A stretch of 64,000 nt of DNA from Undaria pinnatifida (taxonomy: Eukaryota; Sar; Phaeophyceae; Laminariales; Alariaceae): NCBI GenBank assembly GCA_012845835.1, contig JABAKD010000010.1, positions 9,419,599 through 9,483,598 on the forward strand, read 5' to 3'. Both the position numbers and the translations under genes were made by a program. Shown in pieces: positions 30,101-43,500 of the stretch. The notes under the pieces were generated by a model. That model did no database searches and was not told the origin of the DNA. It worked only from the letters and a program-made list of their open reading frames with translations. The stretch's first letter is position 1; the number at the start of each line of letters is the position of its first letter.

Positions 30101-33100
30101 TACATGGTTGAGTTGAAGGAGGTGAGGCCAAGTAGATGCTAGGTGCCTGATTGGCTCGCAGTTTGCCCGCACGGCGATACCACTGCAAGTCGTCGCTCGT
30201 CTACATACAGCCTCGGTTTTGATCTACAAACGCGAGCGTGCAACAGAGTACGAGCATCATCATGTTGCGCGCATACCATGGCGACTGTGGAAGGGTAAAT
30301 GTTGTTACCGTCCTGATATCACTTCGTGCTTGACTCTCACGTTGCGCAATCACGAATATACGCAAGCAGGCACGCGATCTTGCGGAGAGCAGGCGGAAGA
30401 AAAACTGCGCGTATGAATCGACCCTGGAAGAGATGCGCGTGAAGCTCGCATCCGCGGAGGACGAACTGCGCAAAAGCCGGCACCTCATCTCTACCCTGCA
30501 GGAGGAGCTAGGAGTGCGTGGTATGCCTACTTCGCCTCCAGCCACATCTGTGCTGTTGCCTGGCTCCGAACGCTCGGAGATAGGCGACGATTCAAACGAG
30601 GACGAGTCCTACTCGGACGGCTCGAACGAGGATGACTCAAGCGAGGACGACACAGACGGGGACGATTCAGACGACGGAGAGGTGCGTATTAGGGTAACGG
30701 TGAGGACCTCGATACCTCACCAATCGACTCAGTGACAAAAACAAGGGAGACGCAACACTCGGTGGACAAATCCCATGTCTTAGGAATGCGACGAAATTTT
30801 GTATGTATCGTACGCATCACGAGACGGTCCTCCAACGGAACTGGGTTATCCCTCCGTTCGTTGTGGAGCTCCGTCAGCGAGAAAGTGCATTGCCAGTAAG
30901 TGCCACCCCCAGCCTAGCACGCGCCATATATCAGGAGGCGACCGAGACTACGTCAGGTGGTGTACCTATACTGGGTTTAAGCCACCCGCATGATTGACTC
31001 TGCACCAAAAAGACAAAATATACTTTTGGGCGATTTTCTTCTGCGCGGGGTAGCCTACCATTCCGCTGTGCGGGTTCGTCTCGCTAAGTATACAGCACGA
31101 AAGGTAGCTTCATGACTGCAAAAGAACAGGAGGATCACTCGTGCAAGTGATCCCGAGCTACTGCAAAAAAAAAAGAGTCCCGAAAGTGACACCTCTTACC
31201 GTTTCCTTGGTCTGGCCTCGCCTCTTCCACACTCACTTAATCCATATCGTCTTCCTCGAACGGTGGAAGTTATTTTTGTCTTTGATTAGTTTGGATAACA
31301 TTAAAACCACCCCCTCACACTACTACCTAATGTATATACCCCCCACGTCTTTCGTATTTCCTCCACCCACCAGGCACGGGCTGACAGCGGGCTGCCACAG
31401 CACATTATGGATACCTGAGCGTCTTGCTCCTCCTCCTCCTCCTCCTCCTGCGCGTCTTCGACATCTGACGCATCGTCGGAATTTTCCGAGGATTCCGACG
31501 TAGACGGGGTGGTCAACCTCTGCAGCGAAGAGTTTCGTGTGTTGTCAGCTCGTAGGGAAATGCTGCACCAGGCGGAAGGTGTAGGGTTTATGGCGTCACT
31601 TGCCGACATGAAGAAGGGCGTGGCGACGAAGGGGAGGAAAATTGGAGGTGGAGGGTCCGGAGAGGTTTTCGAGCTCGAGGTGGTAGACCGTAATCTGCAG
31701 GAAGAATTGCTGAGCTTCACCGTGGGCGCCGGTGTAGTCCTCAAGAAGTTCAATAAGGTGAGCGGCGCCATGCTGACGATGTTTCACGCGAGAAGGGTTG
31801 TATCAGAGGACCCACGGCGCAGAACTGGCACTAACGACGAATGGTTTTCGCCTCCGTACGGGAAAATGCCTGCTGTGTTCGAGATAGTTTTCTCACCGAA
31901 CAGTCTAACAGCAAGGTGCGGGTACACACGTAGTATCACGAAATTGGTGTAGCAGAGAGAGAGTGCCAAGTGTTTATTATAACGCAGATCGTATCATAAC
32001 GAAATGGACATGCTGATCTAGTCTATCCGACGTTCTAGGGTTGATTTTGGACGGTGACGTTGGATACCGCCATGTTTGGGTGTGTCGGTGTTATGCGAGC
32101 GGCGACGCCGTGGTTGTCACACAGCGTAACGATGCATGCCTCCTTCGACATTGCTGCCTGGAGTATTCTGGGCGTGCATGGAAACACCGAGTATCTTTAA
32201 ATAAACATGGGGTGCTTCTTGTTTTACTCTAGACTGCAGAGTTTGGATTGCTTTGCCTCAAGCGCATAACGGCTAGCGTATAATGCGCAAAAAGCTGAAT
32301 ACTTTACATCATCTCGTCAAGTTTGAGCTTGATGCAAACTCTATCTATCCGTCGCGCTTGCGCTATACGTGCACTGTTGGTACAGTGTTTAGTATGCACA
32401 TGAAACACTCACGCAAGGCACTGTGCCCTCCATGCACCCACTCGATCTCGACGCACTTTCACCCTCACACTGGACGACCAGACACAGGAAGGGGAGAACA
32501 GCGCTTTCAGGGAGATTAGGGCGCTGTCAAGGTACGACTAGCAAACGGTCTGTCCTTTTTAGTTTAGTCTTTGATTACTTACACGGTTGCCTGTTATCGC
32601 ATGAATACCTGCCCGGGCTTTTAATTTTGTGATGGGGCGCAGTAGCTGATACATCGCCCTCATCCCGCCTCAGTCACTCCTGCGATAAAGACGTCTTTTC
32701 CAAGAGGTCGGTCTTCTGTACACGCAGCGAAACTGCGAAAACCGTGTAACATAGCGCCCCGGGCGTCTACATGTGTTCGTGTTTCGCCCTGAAGAGAACG
32801 AAAAAGACAAAGTTAATCACGAATCGCCGCTTTTTTACTGGGCGTGTTCATGCCCTGCCGTAACTGTCTCAACCCTTTTTTTAACTCCTCAAGTTACCCT
32901 GTATATGGTCTATTTTCAATTACTTTGTCCCCGTAACGGGAGTTCAGTGCTAAGAGGGCTTACCCCTCTACCCGGCTTGCATGATGGACAGTTTGATGCC
33001 GCTCTGCCACCCGAACATCGTCAACGTCTTCTCCACCAACATCGCGAAAAGAACCCTCGTCATGGAGAGAGTGTCAAGGGACTTACAGGCTCTCTTGGAG

Positions 33101-36100
33101 AACCCGCGTCTACTGAGCGAGGTGTCCGGAGAGCAGATGGTTGGGTGAGGAATGTTTTGCGAAGCCCCGATACTGAAAAAACAGACCGATTCAGGTTTCG
33201 TTCGCGTTTGTGCCCCACTCGCACACGGGCACTTTCGTGCCGAAGAATGATGTTTTTGAGATTAGCCGCTTCGTGCGATGTTGAGAGCCTACTTTTTATT
33301 GCACTGCAGCGTCGCAGTCCAGGGAACTTAAACTGCGCTGCGCCGTCACTCCGTTTTTCAGCGACGTGGGGTCAGCATGCCGGAAACGACTGAGCACAAT
33401 GACGTCGTTACTTTCCGCACGCTCGCGCACCGAACTAGCAAACAAACAAGCACGTTTTATCATTCCCCACGCCCCCACAAGCCGCCTCCAACCTACTGAC
33501 GCGCACATGCACTCTTCGGCTTGTTTTTCGTCAAGGCTATGCTTGGGCGCGGCCAGGGGGTTAGCGTACATGCACGACAGGTTATTGGTCCACGGCGATA
33601 ATAAACCGGAGAACATTGTGGTTTCCGACGACTTACGGAGCGTGAAGCTCATCGACTTCGGTTCAACGGGAAGTGAGTACTCGCCAATCTTAAAGCGGAG
33701 TGTATCATACATGCTTTCATTACGCGACATCAAACACTGCTCGTTTTGGGCGCTACCTGCGCGCGAAACAACCACGGCGTGGACATTACGTCCCCGTCCA
33801 TAACAACGGCTGGCGTGGTCGATACAAGAATTCTCTCGATCGTCGAATTTCTAGAGTCAAAGGATCTGCACGAGCGTACTTCTGTGGGGGTGGGAATAGC
33901 GTCCGGCGCAACGATGTTTCCTCTTCAGCCGGAATGAGGTTCTTAGAAATCACGAATTATCTGGTCCAGTAAGCGGCCGCTGTCCAGTTGTAAACAACAG
34001 CTCTGTCTGTTAGCGTGTTCTATCAGTCTGCCAGCATCGTCCCGTGCTGTATCCACTTATATCTCCACAAGCGCGATCAACCAAACAATGCCAGCTGCTG
34101 CTGTCAGAGTAAGCTACGTATGTACTCCGCCAAAAGAAACTATGAACCATAACGCCGAATTATCTCTATGAACAACAAACAACATATTAATCTTATCGGT
34201 TCCCGATTCCTAACAATATCTCTCTTTTCGGTGCCCCCTTCCCCTCTTCGGTCAAGTCGGCGGCGTTGGCGTGGCGCAAGGTTTTTCCGTGACCGCAGAC
34301 GATTGAAAATATTCACCAACCCCTGTGGTTTCTTGGTGATATGTCATAGTCACACTAGCGAAGCAGATTTTTTGCTGATTTTTTGTCTTTGTGCGTTGTA
34401 CAGCAGGGAGCTGTGAGCTGTAGAGTTGTTTTTGTTTGTCGGTGTAGAGCTCGCGCATATGCAGCGCGGGAGCATCTGAGAACTTAAAAATCCCACATCC
34501 TTGCCTTGCTGTTCCTTCACCACTACCACCAGTGGCAACCGCGTACAGGAACGCCTACGAAACCCCTTTCGCACTCCCGCCCACAGACCTAACGCCAAAG
34601 ATGTGTGTTTTCTTGCCTGTGGGATTCCTTTACTGCCCACCTTACGTCGATATGTTCCCCGCGTTTGACAGAATCGCATACCGACAAAGTGGAGGCGATG
34701 ACTATGCCCTACGCAGCTCCGGAAGCCATGTGCTTCATGAACCACGAAGTGGTGCCTCTCGACGAATCTATGGACGTGTGGTCCATGGCAATCGTGATCA
34801 TCCAGGCCATTACCAGGCGGACGACGGGACCCACTGAAGGCGATGTGAGCACTAACCTTTTTACTGGTGCGAAAATGAACGTATACTAATTCTAAGTAGT
34901 TTGTCCCGGAAACGGCTATTATTTTTTCGTTGGCTGATTCGTTGAAACATGCAATCAACTGCAGAGATGGTAGAGGACACCACGGCGACAGCGGTGCGAC
35001 ACCACCGTGTGCGACCCAATCGTCACACCGCTCTTCCTTTTCCCACAGTATCGCTGGAAGCTACCCGTACTGCCACAACTCGGATTCCGCCGGTTTCCAT
35101 AAAGTTGACACAGCACATAATTCTTACCCCTTTGGCGCCGCCCTCCCGACAAGGGAAAAAAACACTTGGAGTTAGAATAGGAAAAATTTAGGGGTTTCAA
35201 ATTAGCAGAACACGAAATAAAGCGCCAAAGCGTTTGCTGTTCAACGAAATCGCGGCGGCGCGGCATGATGTTTGCAGCGCGCGCGTGCGTTGTGTTTAAC
35301 GTGAAATATCACCCGCAGGTTCTCTCCCACCACTACGACGTTCTCTGCCCGCCCGAAACTGCCGAGGCTTTCCGCGTCGCCGAGACCAACATCGAAACGC
35401 TCCACGCGCGAGAGTACGACACCAACTCTAAGGCCGACAAGCTCGCTTTAGGCGAGGCTAGATGGCGGCTCGAGAGGATGCTCGTAAGTCACCACAACTC
35501 GCTGCGGAATGACAGGGATACACAGGGATACACGTATTTTTTTTCTATAATAATCTATAATATACTATCAATATAACACCTCACACAAATACCGACTTGG
35601 TGGAATGTATCAAAGTACTGTGAACGGGCTCTGGTACAGGCTGATTCACGTAAAATAAAAAAAAAATCTTCCCGGCGAATGCCGCTCGCAGTATCCAGTT
35701 AAAGGGTGAATATTTTGGTATCATACTAACCCCCATGACCAATGTAAGAGGGTAACAGGGTGACATGGCCAGTTTTTTTTCACGGCCTCGGGCTGTCTGC
35801 GTCTAGGAGCAAAGCTCGTATCGACCAGTGACAGGCCTTCATATTCTTCAATGAGTTCAGGCTTTTTCCAAGCGTAGACGAGAAAAAAAATTGCGCCGCA
35901 TTTTGCACGAACCGGTTGGAGGTACTCCAAGGCATGTCTGTAGAATTTTTCGCGCGAAAAATCCAAGATCTGACCTGCCTGTGTTCAACATTAAGCAGAA
36001 TCTATCGAAAAACTGGATCCTATACAAAAAAACAAGTAATTTGAAGAAATTAACGTATCTTGCTCCTTTTTATGCACAAAAGTCAAAATGTTCACGCCGT

Positions 36101-38309
36101 TTTTGAGAAATAGACCCTGAAAATATGCACACATGTTCTACATGCCCATCCCGAGGCCTGACCTCCGTTTTTTTTTTTTTTTTTTTTTTGGCCGAAAAAA
36201 AATGGTCTTAGGTGGGCCACGTTTTCCAAAATATCTTGACTGATGAAAAATCAGACCCCCCCCCCCAAAAAAGACAGGTGACGTCTTCGCGATGGCACAT
36301 AGAAGACGTATGCAAAATGTCACGGTCTGAATCGAAAAAACGGCGTGGACATTCGCCGGGGAGTAAAATTGATTTTGTTAACGTGAACCAGCCTGTGCCT
36401 CATCCAAAAAAACGACTTAATAAAAAAATGAAAAATACCTCCCCCCCGACGAACAACCCCATGGCCTGGGGACGTAACCAGTACCAGGTATTACATTACT
36501 ATGCAGAACTATTAGTAACGAGATACCAGTGGTATTGGGTGTATATGTTATATCTTACCTGGTAGTATGTTAGTCGAGGAACGCCGTCAGTCGAAAATGT
36601 TTGATTTGGCCAAAAAGAAGTGCTGTACCCCTATTGGTAGCACGCGTCTGTCATGAGCAGCTATTAATAGGCACTAGCTGTGTCATCGTAGTCCATAATG
36701 AGGTTGTGGTTTTGTCGTCGACGCGTTGATTGGCACTCGTTATACCCCTTTAGGAACGGCATGGATGTTTTTAGGGGACAGACTGCTTGGAACTAACTGA
36801 TGTGGGAAAAAATGCAGTACTAAACGGGCTACTACTGCTGTTGATTTGGCCGGGTTGGTGGTGTTCAATGGAGTGGCTGCGTTTCGAAGAGGGCTCGTGG
36901 AAAGTAGTGTCGGGTCCGGCATGAGCTTGAGAAATGACAAACGCAGAAATTGTTTCGTCAGCAAGCTTCTCGTGCTCGATTTTTATTTTTGAGCGTTGTG
37001 TTAATTATAAGGAAATTGTGGGAGGCGAAAATGAAGGAATGAGCGGGAAGCTACTGCCTTAAAATTAACACAACGCTCAAAAATAAAAATCGAGCACGAG
37101 AAGCTTGCTGACGAAACAATTGCTGCGTTTGTCATTTCTCAAGCTCATGCCGGACCCGACACTACTTTCGACGAGCCCTCTTCGAAACGCAGCCACTCCA
37201 TCGATGTGTTTGGGGGACTGACAATGAATACTTTTCTGCGGTAGGTATGGGATAGTGTTTAGTGGTCCTACCCTTTACTCTCGTTTCCACATAATGCACG
37301 CGACACCGAAAAATGCATGCGTTTGCGCTTGGTGTCTCGCTTGATCGTCTTCGGCAACAGAACATCCACGCAGGAATGCGAGCGAAGATGAGCCCTCCAG
37401 ACGAGTACATGCTGTCGCCCCGTGTGTGGAAGGAACAGTGGGGCCTGGCGCACCTTGGCGAGGTGAGTGTCGGCGACGTTGATTGACAACAGCAGATTTT
37501 GCCTTTTAATATACGATAATCTTGAAACATGGCCTAATGAGGCACGTAGACATGTACCGATAGGTTATCGCTCCTGTCGATGACCAGCCTGTCGATGACC
37601 AGCCTAGTTATAAAGAAACGCCTCCACCCGTACACTGCAGACGCCGCAGGGTATCGACGCCGTGCATTGGCCACATACTTGCAGCGGAGCTATTTATTCC
37701 AACACTGACAGCGATGTTGTGGTGTTGGCTGGGAGAAGTGTTACTTTTGAGACGGATGCAAGAGTGCCCACTCGTGTCTCCTACTGGGGCGAGTACCCGA
37801 AGGCAGCACACCTCTACTTCCTCTACTTCCACGCCAGAATTGTTGTGTTTGGGCTTTTTTTCCCCTGGTAAGCCCTTTCTCCAACGCCAATAACTTACTT
37901 CCCACCACCCTACGATGCTTGCTATCACGTGCTATCACCGCAGGTACGGAAAATCTTGGCGGTAATGCTGAACAGCGATCCACGCAGCCGAATCCCCATG
38001 AAGACCGTTGTGCATGCTCTCGAGCGCCCAGAGCTGTGGATGGAGAATGTTGAACTTAAGAAGGCCATGAAAACGTTCGGCACCGGAATAAGCGATGAGG
38101 CGGTCACGGAGGCCATGCGCATGAACCACCGCAATGCGATAGCGTCCAAAATAGTGAAGCCTCTGTCTCGTGACGTGCTCGCCCTGCTTGCCTGCATCAA
38201 CAATGCCAACGATGGCGAGGAACTCGCTGGACCGTCATGGTCGGAGCTGGGCGGGGAGGACGGTAATACGTGGTGGACTAAGGTGCCGTCTGTGACAGCG
38301 CTGGCATGA
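27124..38309 (+). CDS. Serine/threonine-type protein kinase with repetitive N-terminus (12 exons)
   Basis: Transfers phosphate from ATP to protein. Exons: 27124-27269, 28180-30121, 30367-30681, 30784-30895, 31420-31757, 32482-32531, 32992-33144, 33536-33672, 34672-34844, 35319-35483, 37361-37462, 37944-38309 (TGA). All junction phases agree, giving 1332 residues. Residues 50-696 are low-complexity with 73-residue repeats, about 655-745 form a coiled coil, 770-801 are Asp/Ser-rich acidic. Kinase domain about 910-1245: Gly loop G914-x-G916-x-x-G919, K947, helix C E962 (AFREI), HPNIV, catalytic HGDNKPEN with D1040, K1042 and N1045, DFG at 1059-1061, APE at 1080-1082, DVWSMA. The HRD arginine is Gly (non-RD), while other catalytic residues remain, so it is probably active. 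The start ATG at 27124 is the least certain part. The substrate is unknown. Confidence 0.75.
28920..29590 (+). repeat. 219-bp in-frame tandem repeat in kinase exon 2
   Basis: Three diverged copies with exact 219-bp spacing, marked by CATGAC at 28940, 29159 and 29378. Each encodes about 73 residues with the pattern T-S-HDK-x-ATP-x-x-x-G and a later C-G-A-x-G and GADRK. The length is a multiple of three, so the frame is kept. Confidence 0.85.
35637..36395 (-). mobile_element. Non-autonomous TIR element (MITE-like), copy 1
   Basis: 759 bp bounded by inverted termini: CAGGCTGATTCACGT with CCCGGCGAATG inside on the left, and CATTCGCCGGGGAG with ACGTGAACCAGCCTG on the right. The interior matches the element at 59413-60168 in reverse orientation (for example CACGGCGTTTTTGAG, CTGACCTGCCTGTGTTCAAC, GCGCCGCATTTTGCACGAAC). 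No transposase is encoded. It lies in the kinase intron 35484-37360. Target-site duplications were not clear. Confidence 0.85.
36868..37201. repeat. Near-perfect inverted repeat, 145-bp arms
   Basis: Left arm 36868-37012 and right arm 37057-37201 are almost perfectly complementary (ATGGAGTGGCTGCGTTTCGA versus its complement at the far end), with a 44-bp loop. In the kinase pre-mRNA this would form a long hairpin inside the 35484-37360 intron. It could be a foldback transposon or an inverted duplication. Confidence 0.9.
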
Positions 38310-38530
38310 AGCAAATGTGCTATGCGTCGTAATTATTGTGCTACATGTCGCATCGTGAGGTACCTTGTCGGCATGGTAGGGTACGGTGTAAAGAGGCACT
38401 GATTGGACCGTCGTGGTCGGAGCTGGGCGGGGAGGACCGTGATGAGTAGTGGTCTAAGGTGCTGGCCGTGACGGCGCTGGTGTAAAACTAATGTATTGCG
38501 CGTCGCGATTTTTGTGCTGTGAGTCGCACG
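38225..38530 (+). repeat. Duplication of kinase last-exon end
   Basis: TGGACCGTCATGGTCGGAGC... (38228 on), covering the last codons, stop and following 3' sequence, recurs at 38404 (TGGACCGTCGTGGTCGGAGC), offset 176 bp. The second copy lies after the stop and has its own in-frame TAG where the first reads ACG TGG. The shared tail includes TGTGCTATGCGTCG-like sequence. Confidence 0.85.
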
Positions 38531-40582
38531 TTTTGTTGCGTCACAATTTCTGTGCTATGCGTCCCAATTATTGGGCTATGTGTATCGTTGTGACGCGTTT
38601 TGTTGGCATGGTGGGGTGTGGTGTGAAAGCTGAGGCAGTGGGAGGGGAATCAGTTCAAGGTGTACCTTGTAGCGTGTGGTAGATAGCGATAGGCGAAAGA
38701 GCCAACACGCCAAGATTGAGAGCAACAGCGACGAGGAAGTAGTGTCGTCTGGCGCTAGTTGGTGACGACCCAGTCATAAGAGCGCTATTAATAGTGATAT
38801 GTGGTGTGCCAGGTGGGCACCACGAAATTATAGTATATTAGCAGTAGGATTTTCTGGTAGCAAGGCGGCATGAGTCCAGAAACACCACGGTCGGCGGTCG
38901 CGGTGATGAGGGAGTAGTACCACCTGATTAGCCTCGGCTGTCGCACAGCGGGTGGAAAAAAGACGAGACATGTGCACACCACAGCCTCATGGTCTAAATT
39001 TTGAGATGGACTATCCTTGGGCTTGGTGAGTTATAAACTTTCGCAAGCGGGCAGCTGAGCAAACTAGCCTGTATCACATGGCGTCGTCTTTGGCTACTGT
39101 GTACGAAGACGTTGATTGATGCCCCCCCACTTCCATTTGGTGCCTTTTCTTCGAGTGAACGTATTGCATCAATCGTTCATCATTATGCGTGGGTGTCCAC
39201 TCGCCCCCAAAAGTTGTTCAGCCCCACTAGCGGTTATTGAGAGGCGGGAGGGGGGTGGTGTAAGCAAGGCGCAGTCCTCGGCAGGGCAGCGCTTATCCTT
39301 TTATACTACCTGCAGTACTACCTGCAGTAGTGGTAGTCTACACCTTCAAGTTATTCGTTTGTCTACCGATAATGACGGTTACGAGGAGTGGTTTAACACA
39401 GGCCCCTAGGCAAGAATTAGGAGCCATGAGGGACGGTTGGTGTGCAGGATGCTGGGTGCCACCCCTCGCTAGTTTCTAGGGTATGGACTGAGTATACCGC
39501 TTGGCGTGTCAGTTTATGGCGTTGGGTACCGCCTCGTATAACACGACCGGCGATAATATTAATGGGTGGATGATTACGAGGTAAACGGCTTAGTTTTTTT
39601 TGTGGCGGGACTTATTACCTTTACCATCGTTGGGTTATTTTACCCTTGCCACTGCTGTGAGGAGCCAAGGGGGGTGTGCGTTTGGGTTTTTAAGCAATGG
39701 CGTTTTGAGTTGCAGTGGAACACAGACTGCTAAACACCCGAACGTTCCGCAAGCATGCACAATCACCATCACTGAACAATCGCCAGCATACGCGTACGGC
39801 TCGGCCAAACCCTACTAGTATTGCATAATGTTATTCGCCTTAGAAAAGGAGAGGGTGGACACCACCCTACCACAAGGAAGGGGCGGCGTCTCAGCCCGTT
39901 CATAGAAAGAGAAAAAAAAAGAAGAGCACTACAGTCACGATATGGCAGTCGGCCAAGCCACAGCGCTCGGCAGCATGTACGGGTCGGCAAGAGGCCATTA
40001 CGACCCCATGAGGCTCGTCCAAAATTGCGCAAAAAGTCACGCGTGGACGCACAATCTTGGCGGATCTGAATACGCCATGAACTGCCATATTCAAATCGAA
40101 TTTGGTCTTGTTGGGGCACATGCTGCGGCAGACATGTGCGACTGATTGTGGTGCTTTCCAATGGAACGTAACAGTGTACCGGAATATGCTTCAGAACTTT
40201 TGCTTGCAGTGCGCGCTCCCGTGTTGCGTGTCTAAACCCAGTAATGCTTATGTGGGGCACAGTGTTCGTTGTAGTTAGACACAAACACTCTCGGGTATCA
40301 AACCGAAGTAGTAGCGTCATGCTCCATTTGGCAACCGTTCACTGACGACTAGTGTAGACATGTACATCGATCAGACACGGGAAGCTCTTAAAGGCATACG
40401 CGCCCACACCCGCGTGACGGTGGCTAGCTCTAAGCGGCGTGAAAAAAGTTATATCTTTATTGACTACTCACAGAGTGCTGCATTTGCTGCGCGCACTCAA
40501 CCGGTTCAACAAAGGCGGTTCGCACCTTCGATACACTTGGTCTATACCCCGTATCCCCACGCCGCCTCTTGGCACGCTTATG
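38531..40582. other. Intergenic stretch between kinase and ECH1, no gene
   Basis: The two genes converge here. No coding sequence, RNA gene or repeat family member was recognised. A CTACCTGCAGTA direct repeat occurs at about 39305-39327. Confidence 0.4.
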
Positions 40583-43500
40583 CTACAACTTCGAAAACGT
40601 CAAAGGCGCCGCCCCTTTCTTGTTTCGCGAAAACTCCGCCCGCATAGCCCTTCCCAAATCATCCGACTGAAGAGCCGCTCCGCTCCACGTGGCAGCATAC
40701 TCCAAACCGTCCTCCACGCTGTGGTCCCTGGCGTACATAAAGTTTCGTTTTGTGCCGACGACGGCAACGGGGCTTTGCCGTGCGATTACCGCGGCGGTCG
40801 CCAGCGCGGCTTCCACGACTTCTTTGCGTCGGGATCCTGGTCCACACGTCCGTGAGACGAACCCCATGCGCAACGCCTCGGCTGCCCCGAACGGTCGGCC
40901 CGTGAAGGCGAGCTCCCTGCACAGCGAATCGTTGCCCACAATCTGCTTCCCGCCCCGCCAGGGCACATTCGACGTCGCACAGAACGGCCACAACAAAAAG
41001 GTAGGGTGCATGAATCAGAAGGTATCAGGCGGACGCGAAGGCATACACTGAGATAATAATATGCCTTCTACATGTTAACAACGGCACTTAGCGCCGACAA
41101 ATAACATTGCCCAACCTACTGGCATTCTTCGGAAGCTCTTGCACGTAATTTCCCACGCAACGCATTTTCACAGATCACCAAGTCATTTTTACAGCACCAT
41201 CAGCAGGATATCCGTAACTTTTGTGGCCAACTTGTGCGCGTTTGTGCTATACTTGACTTGGTGAGATTGGAGATTCATATATATGAACCTCGGTCGCGGT
41301 CATAGAACCTCGGTCGTAGACCCCGTCTTCAGTCAGCTCGAACGGGGTCCCTAGTTTTTGCCGCGGTGTAAACAAGAAACTCGCACTCGCTCGCAAAGAG
41401 TCACAAAAAGTCACCTTGGGCATTCTCTGCAACGTTCCGACGTCAGCAGCCAAACCGAGGTTGACCTCCGCAATGCAGAGGTTGGCATCTTCAGAGCAGA
41501 GTCTGATATCGCACGCGCACGCGAGGTCCACCGCGGCTCCGAAACATGCCCCGTGCATTGCAACAATAACTGGCTGAGGGCACCTTTCCACCGCTGAAAA
41601 CGACGCCTGCGCTCGACCGTTGGTAGGGACAGGGGGGGGTCGGAGATGGTTGAGGATTGCTTGAAGCTGGCGGGGATGTGAGGGAAGTAACCTCCGTAAC
41701 CCACTGTGCCGCTACGTTTCTTGCAAAACAATCGTGATACAGGCTTCTAGGTTCGAGCAGTAAAATCTCTGCGCGTCCAGTGAAGCGTACCGGGAACAAA
41801 CCAACGCCCACTACCATAAACCTGGATATGTAGTCACTTATATTACTGGGAGGGTGGCTTCCTACGGCAAAGCGTGAAGAAACACGCCCGCAAGATGACA
41901 CAGCTGTTGACCCGCAGAGCTTCGGGGTGCAAGAAGGTCACGCAGGCGGTAGGTTCTTGGGTGGTCTGAAAGGACGTCTGCTTAGAACGAACTCCATGCA
42001 AAGAGACATCACACTCCCCGTAGCCTTTGCGATGCTCTCACCCCACAAACCAAACCAGATAGTCTAAAGTAACAAATATGTATATACTCGTATATATATG
42101 TGTTTGTTTGTTTTTCCTTTGTTTTTTTTAACAGAACAATATGACCCCTCCCATTATGAAATAACTCACCCACAGAGTACATTACAAGTACCAACAACGC
42201 AGCTTGCAAAGATGAGTATTGACCCGAAATTCGTCGAACTCACGGCTGACGTCCTTGAAATATTTTTACAAAGTATATTTCAATGTTTGTGGTGGTCCGC
42301 ACATTTTTTCTCAGTTTTTTTCAAAACGCGCAGTGAAAGCTGCGCTCGGGTTGGAGCCTTATCGTGGGTTCGGGTTGGGGTTAGGGTTAGGATGGGTCGA
42401 CGTCCTCTCGCAATTTGACAAGAGAAAAAACACACAAACACAAAAGAAAGCCTAAACACCTCTATCAAGTGAAATATGTTAGGTGCGTTCTCTGGTATGA
42501 TTTGTGGGTCAAAGCCGGTAATGGCGCGTCCGTCCTCACGTGCGCTACTCACGAAAAAGACGTTTTTGGCTTTGGTCATAACTCTCCGAGGCTTTTACCG
42601 TACACGAGGGGGGGAAAGAGATAAGAGTAACCCACCTGCATCTCCAAAGCCAGCTTGCGCAAACGGAAGGCGTATCGCGCCACGTCTTTCGATGCCTTTG
42701 CAATCTCGTCCAAGTTTGAACTGTCTGCCAGGTCCAGTCCCGCCGATAGATGGTCACCTGCAAAGAAGAAACAACAACGAATTGGACACAAGCGTGAAGG
42801 TACACCCAGGCCAACCTTGGAACATACCAGGTATAAACAATAATCCCACTCTGAGCAGTGTTCCCCCAAAACTTGAATGTGGTCAGAACGGATTAGGGCG
42901 CAGGCCAACTTGAAGTTGAGGTGCATTTTATTTTAAAACGGCAAAAAGGATCGAGTTTCGAGCACCAGCGCAACTTTTTACACCCGCCGTCACGAAAGGG
43001 ACGGCGCGAAACACAGAACCTCGGACGAGCTGGGCTGGCCATGGTTAACTTTTCAATTGATCCCGCACTTGATCAGTCCGTTCGTTCGAAGTTTGAGCTG
43101 AAAACTTGGCTCGTGCTCCGTTTTAAGCTTCCGAAGGGGCTGTTCACTGCACTATTGTGTTTTCAATATTCTTCGTGAACAATGCATTTTTTGGTGAACA
43201 TAAGATTTTGTTTTTGGCCACAGCTGACGAGAAAAAAAAAGCAGCAGTTTCGCAGTAGTTTATCCCTTGGTTTTACCGTTAAGAAAAACCTGGTACATGA
43301 AAAAGTTTCAAGCCAAAAAAATGAAAATTGATGTGAGAATTGCAGAGTTCGTGGACCTCATCGTAGCATCTTGACTTTGCAGTGGGATCACAAGCATTCC
43401 ATACCCCTCCATGGGGGTCCAATTACGGAATCGTAAAGACATCTATTACTTGGCCATGCTTCAAGGAACAATCACACCGAGTATGAGCTACATCATTTAT

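Noticed and set aside
42366-42392. Telomere or chromosome end
   Set aside because: Only two exact TTAGGG-type units within an ECH1 intron, with unique sequence on both sides.
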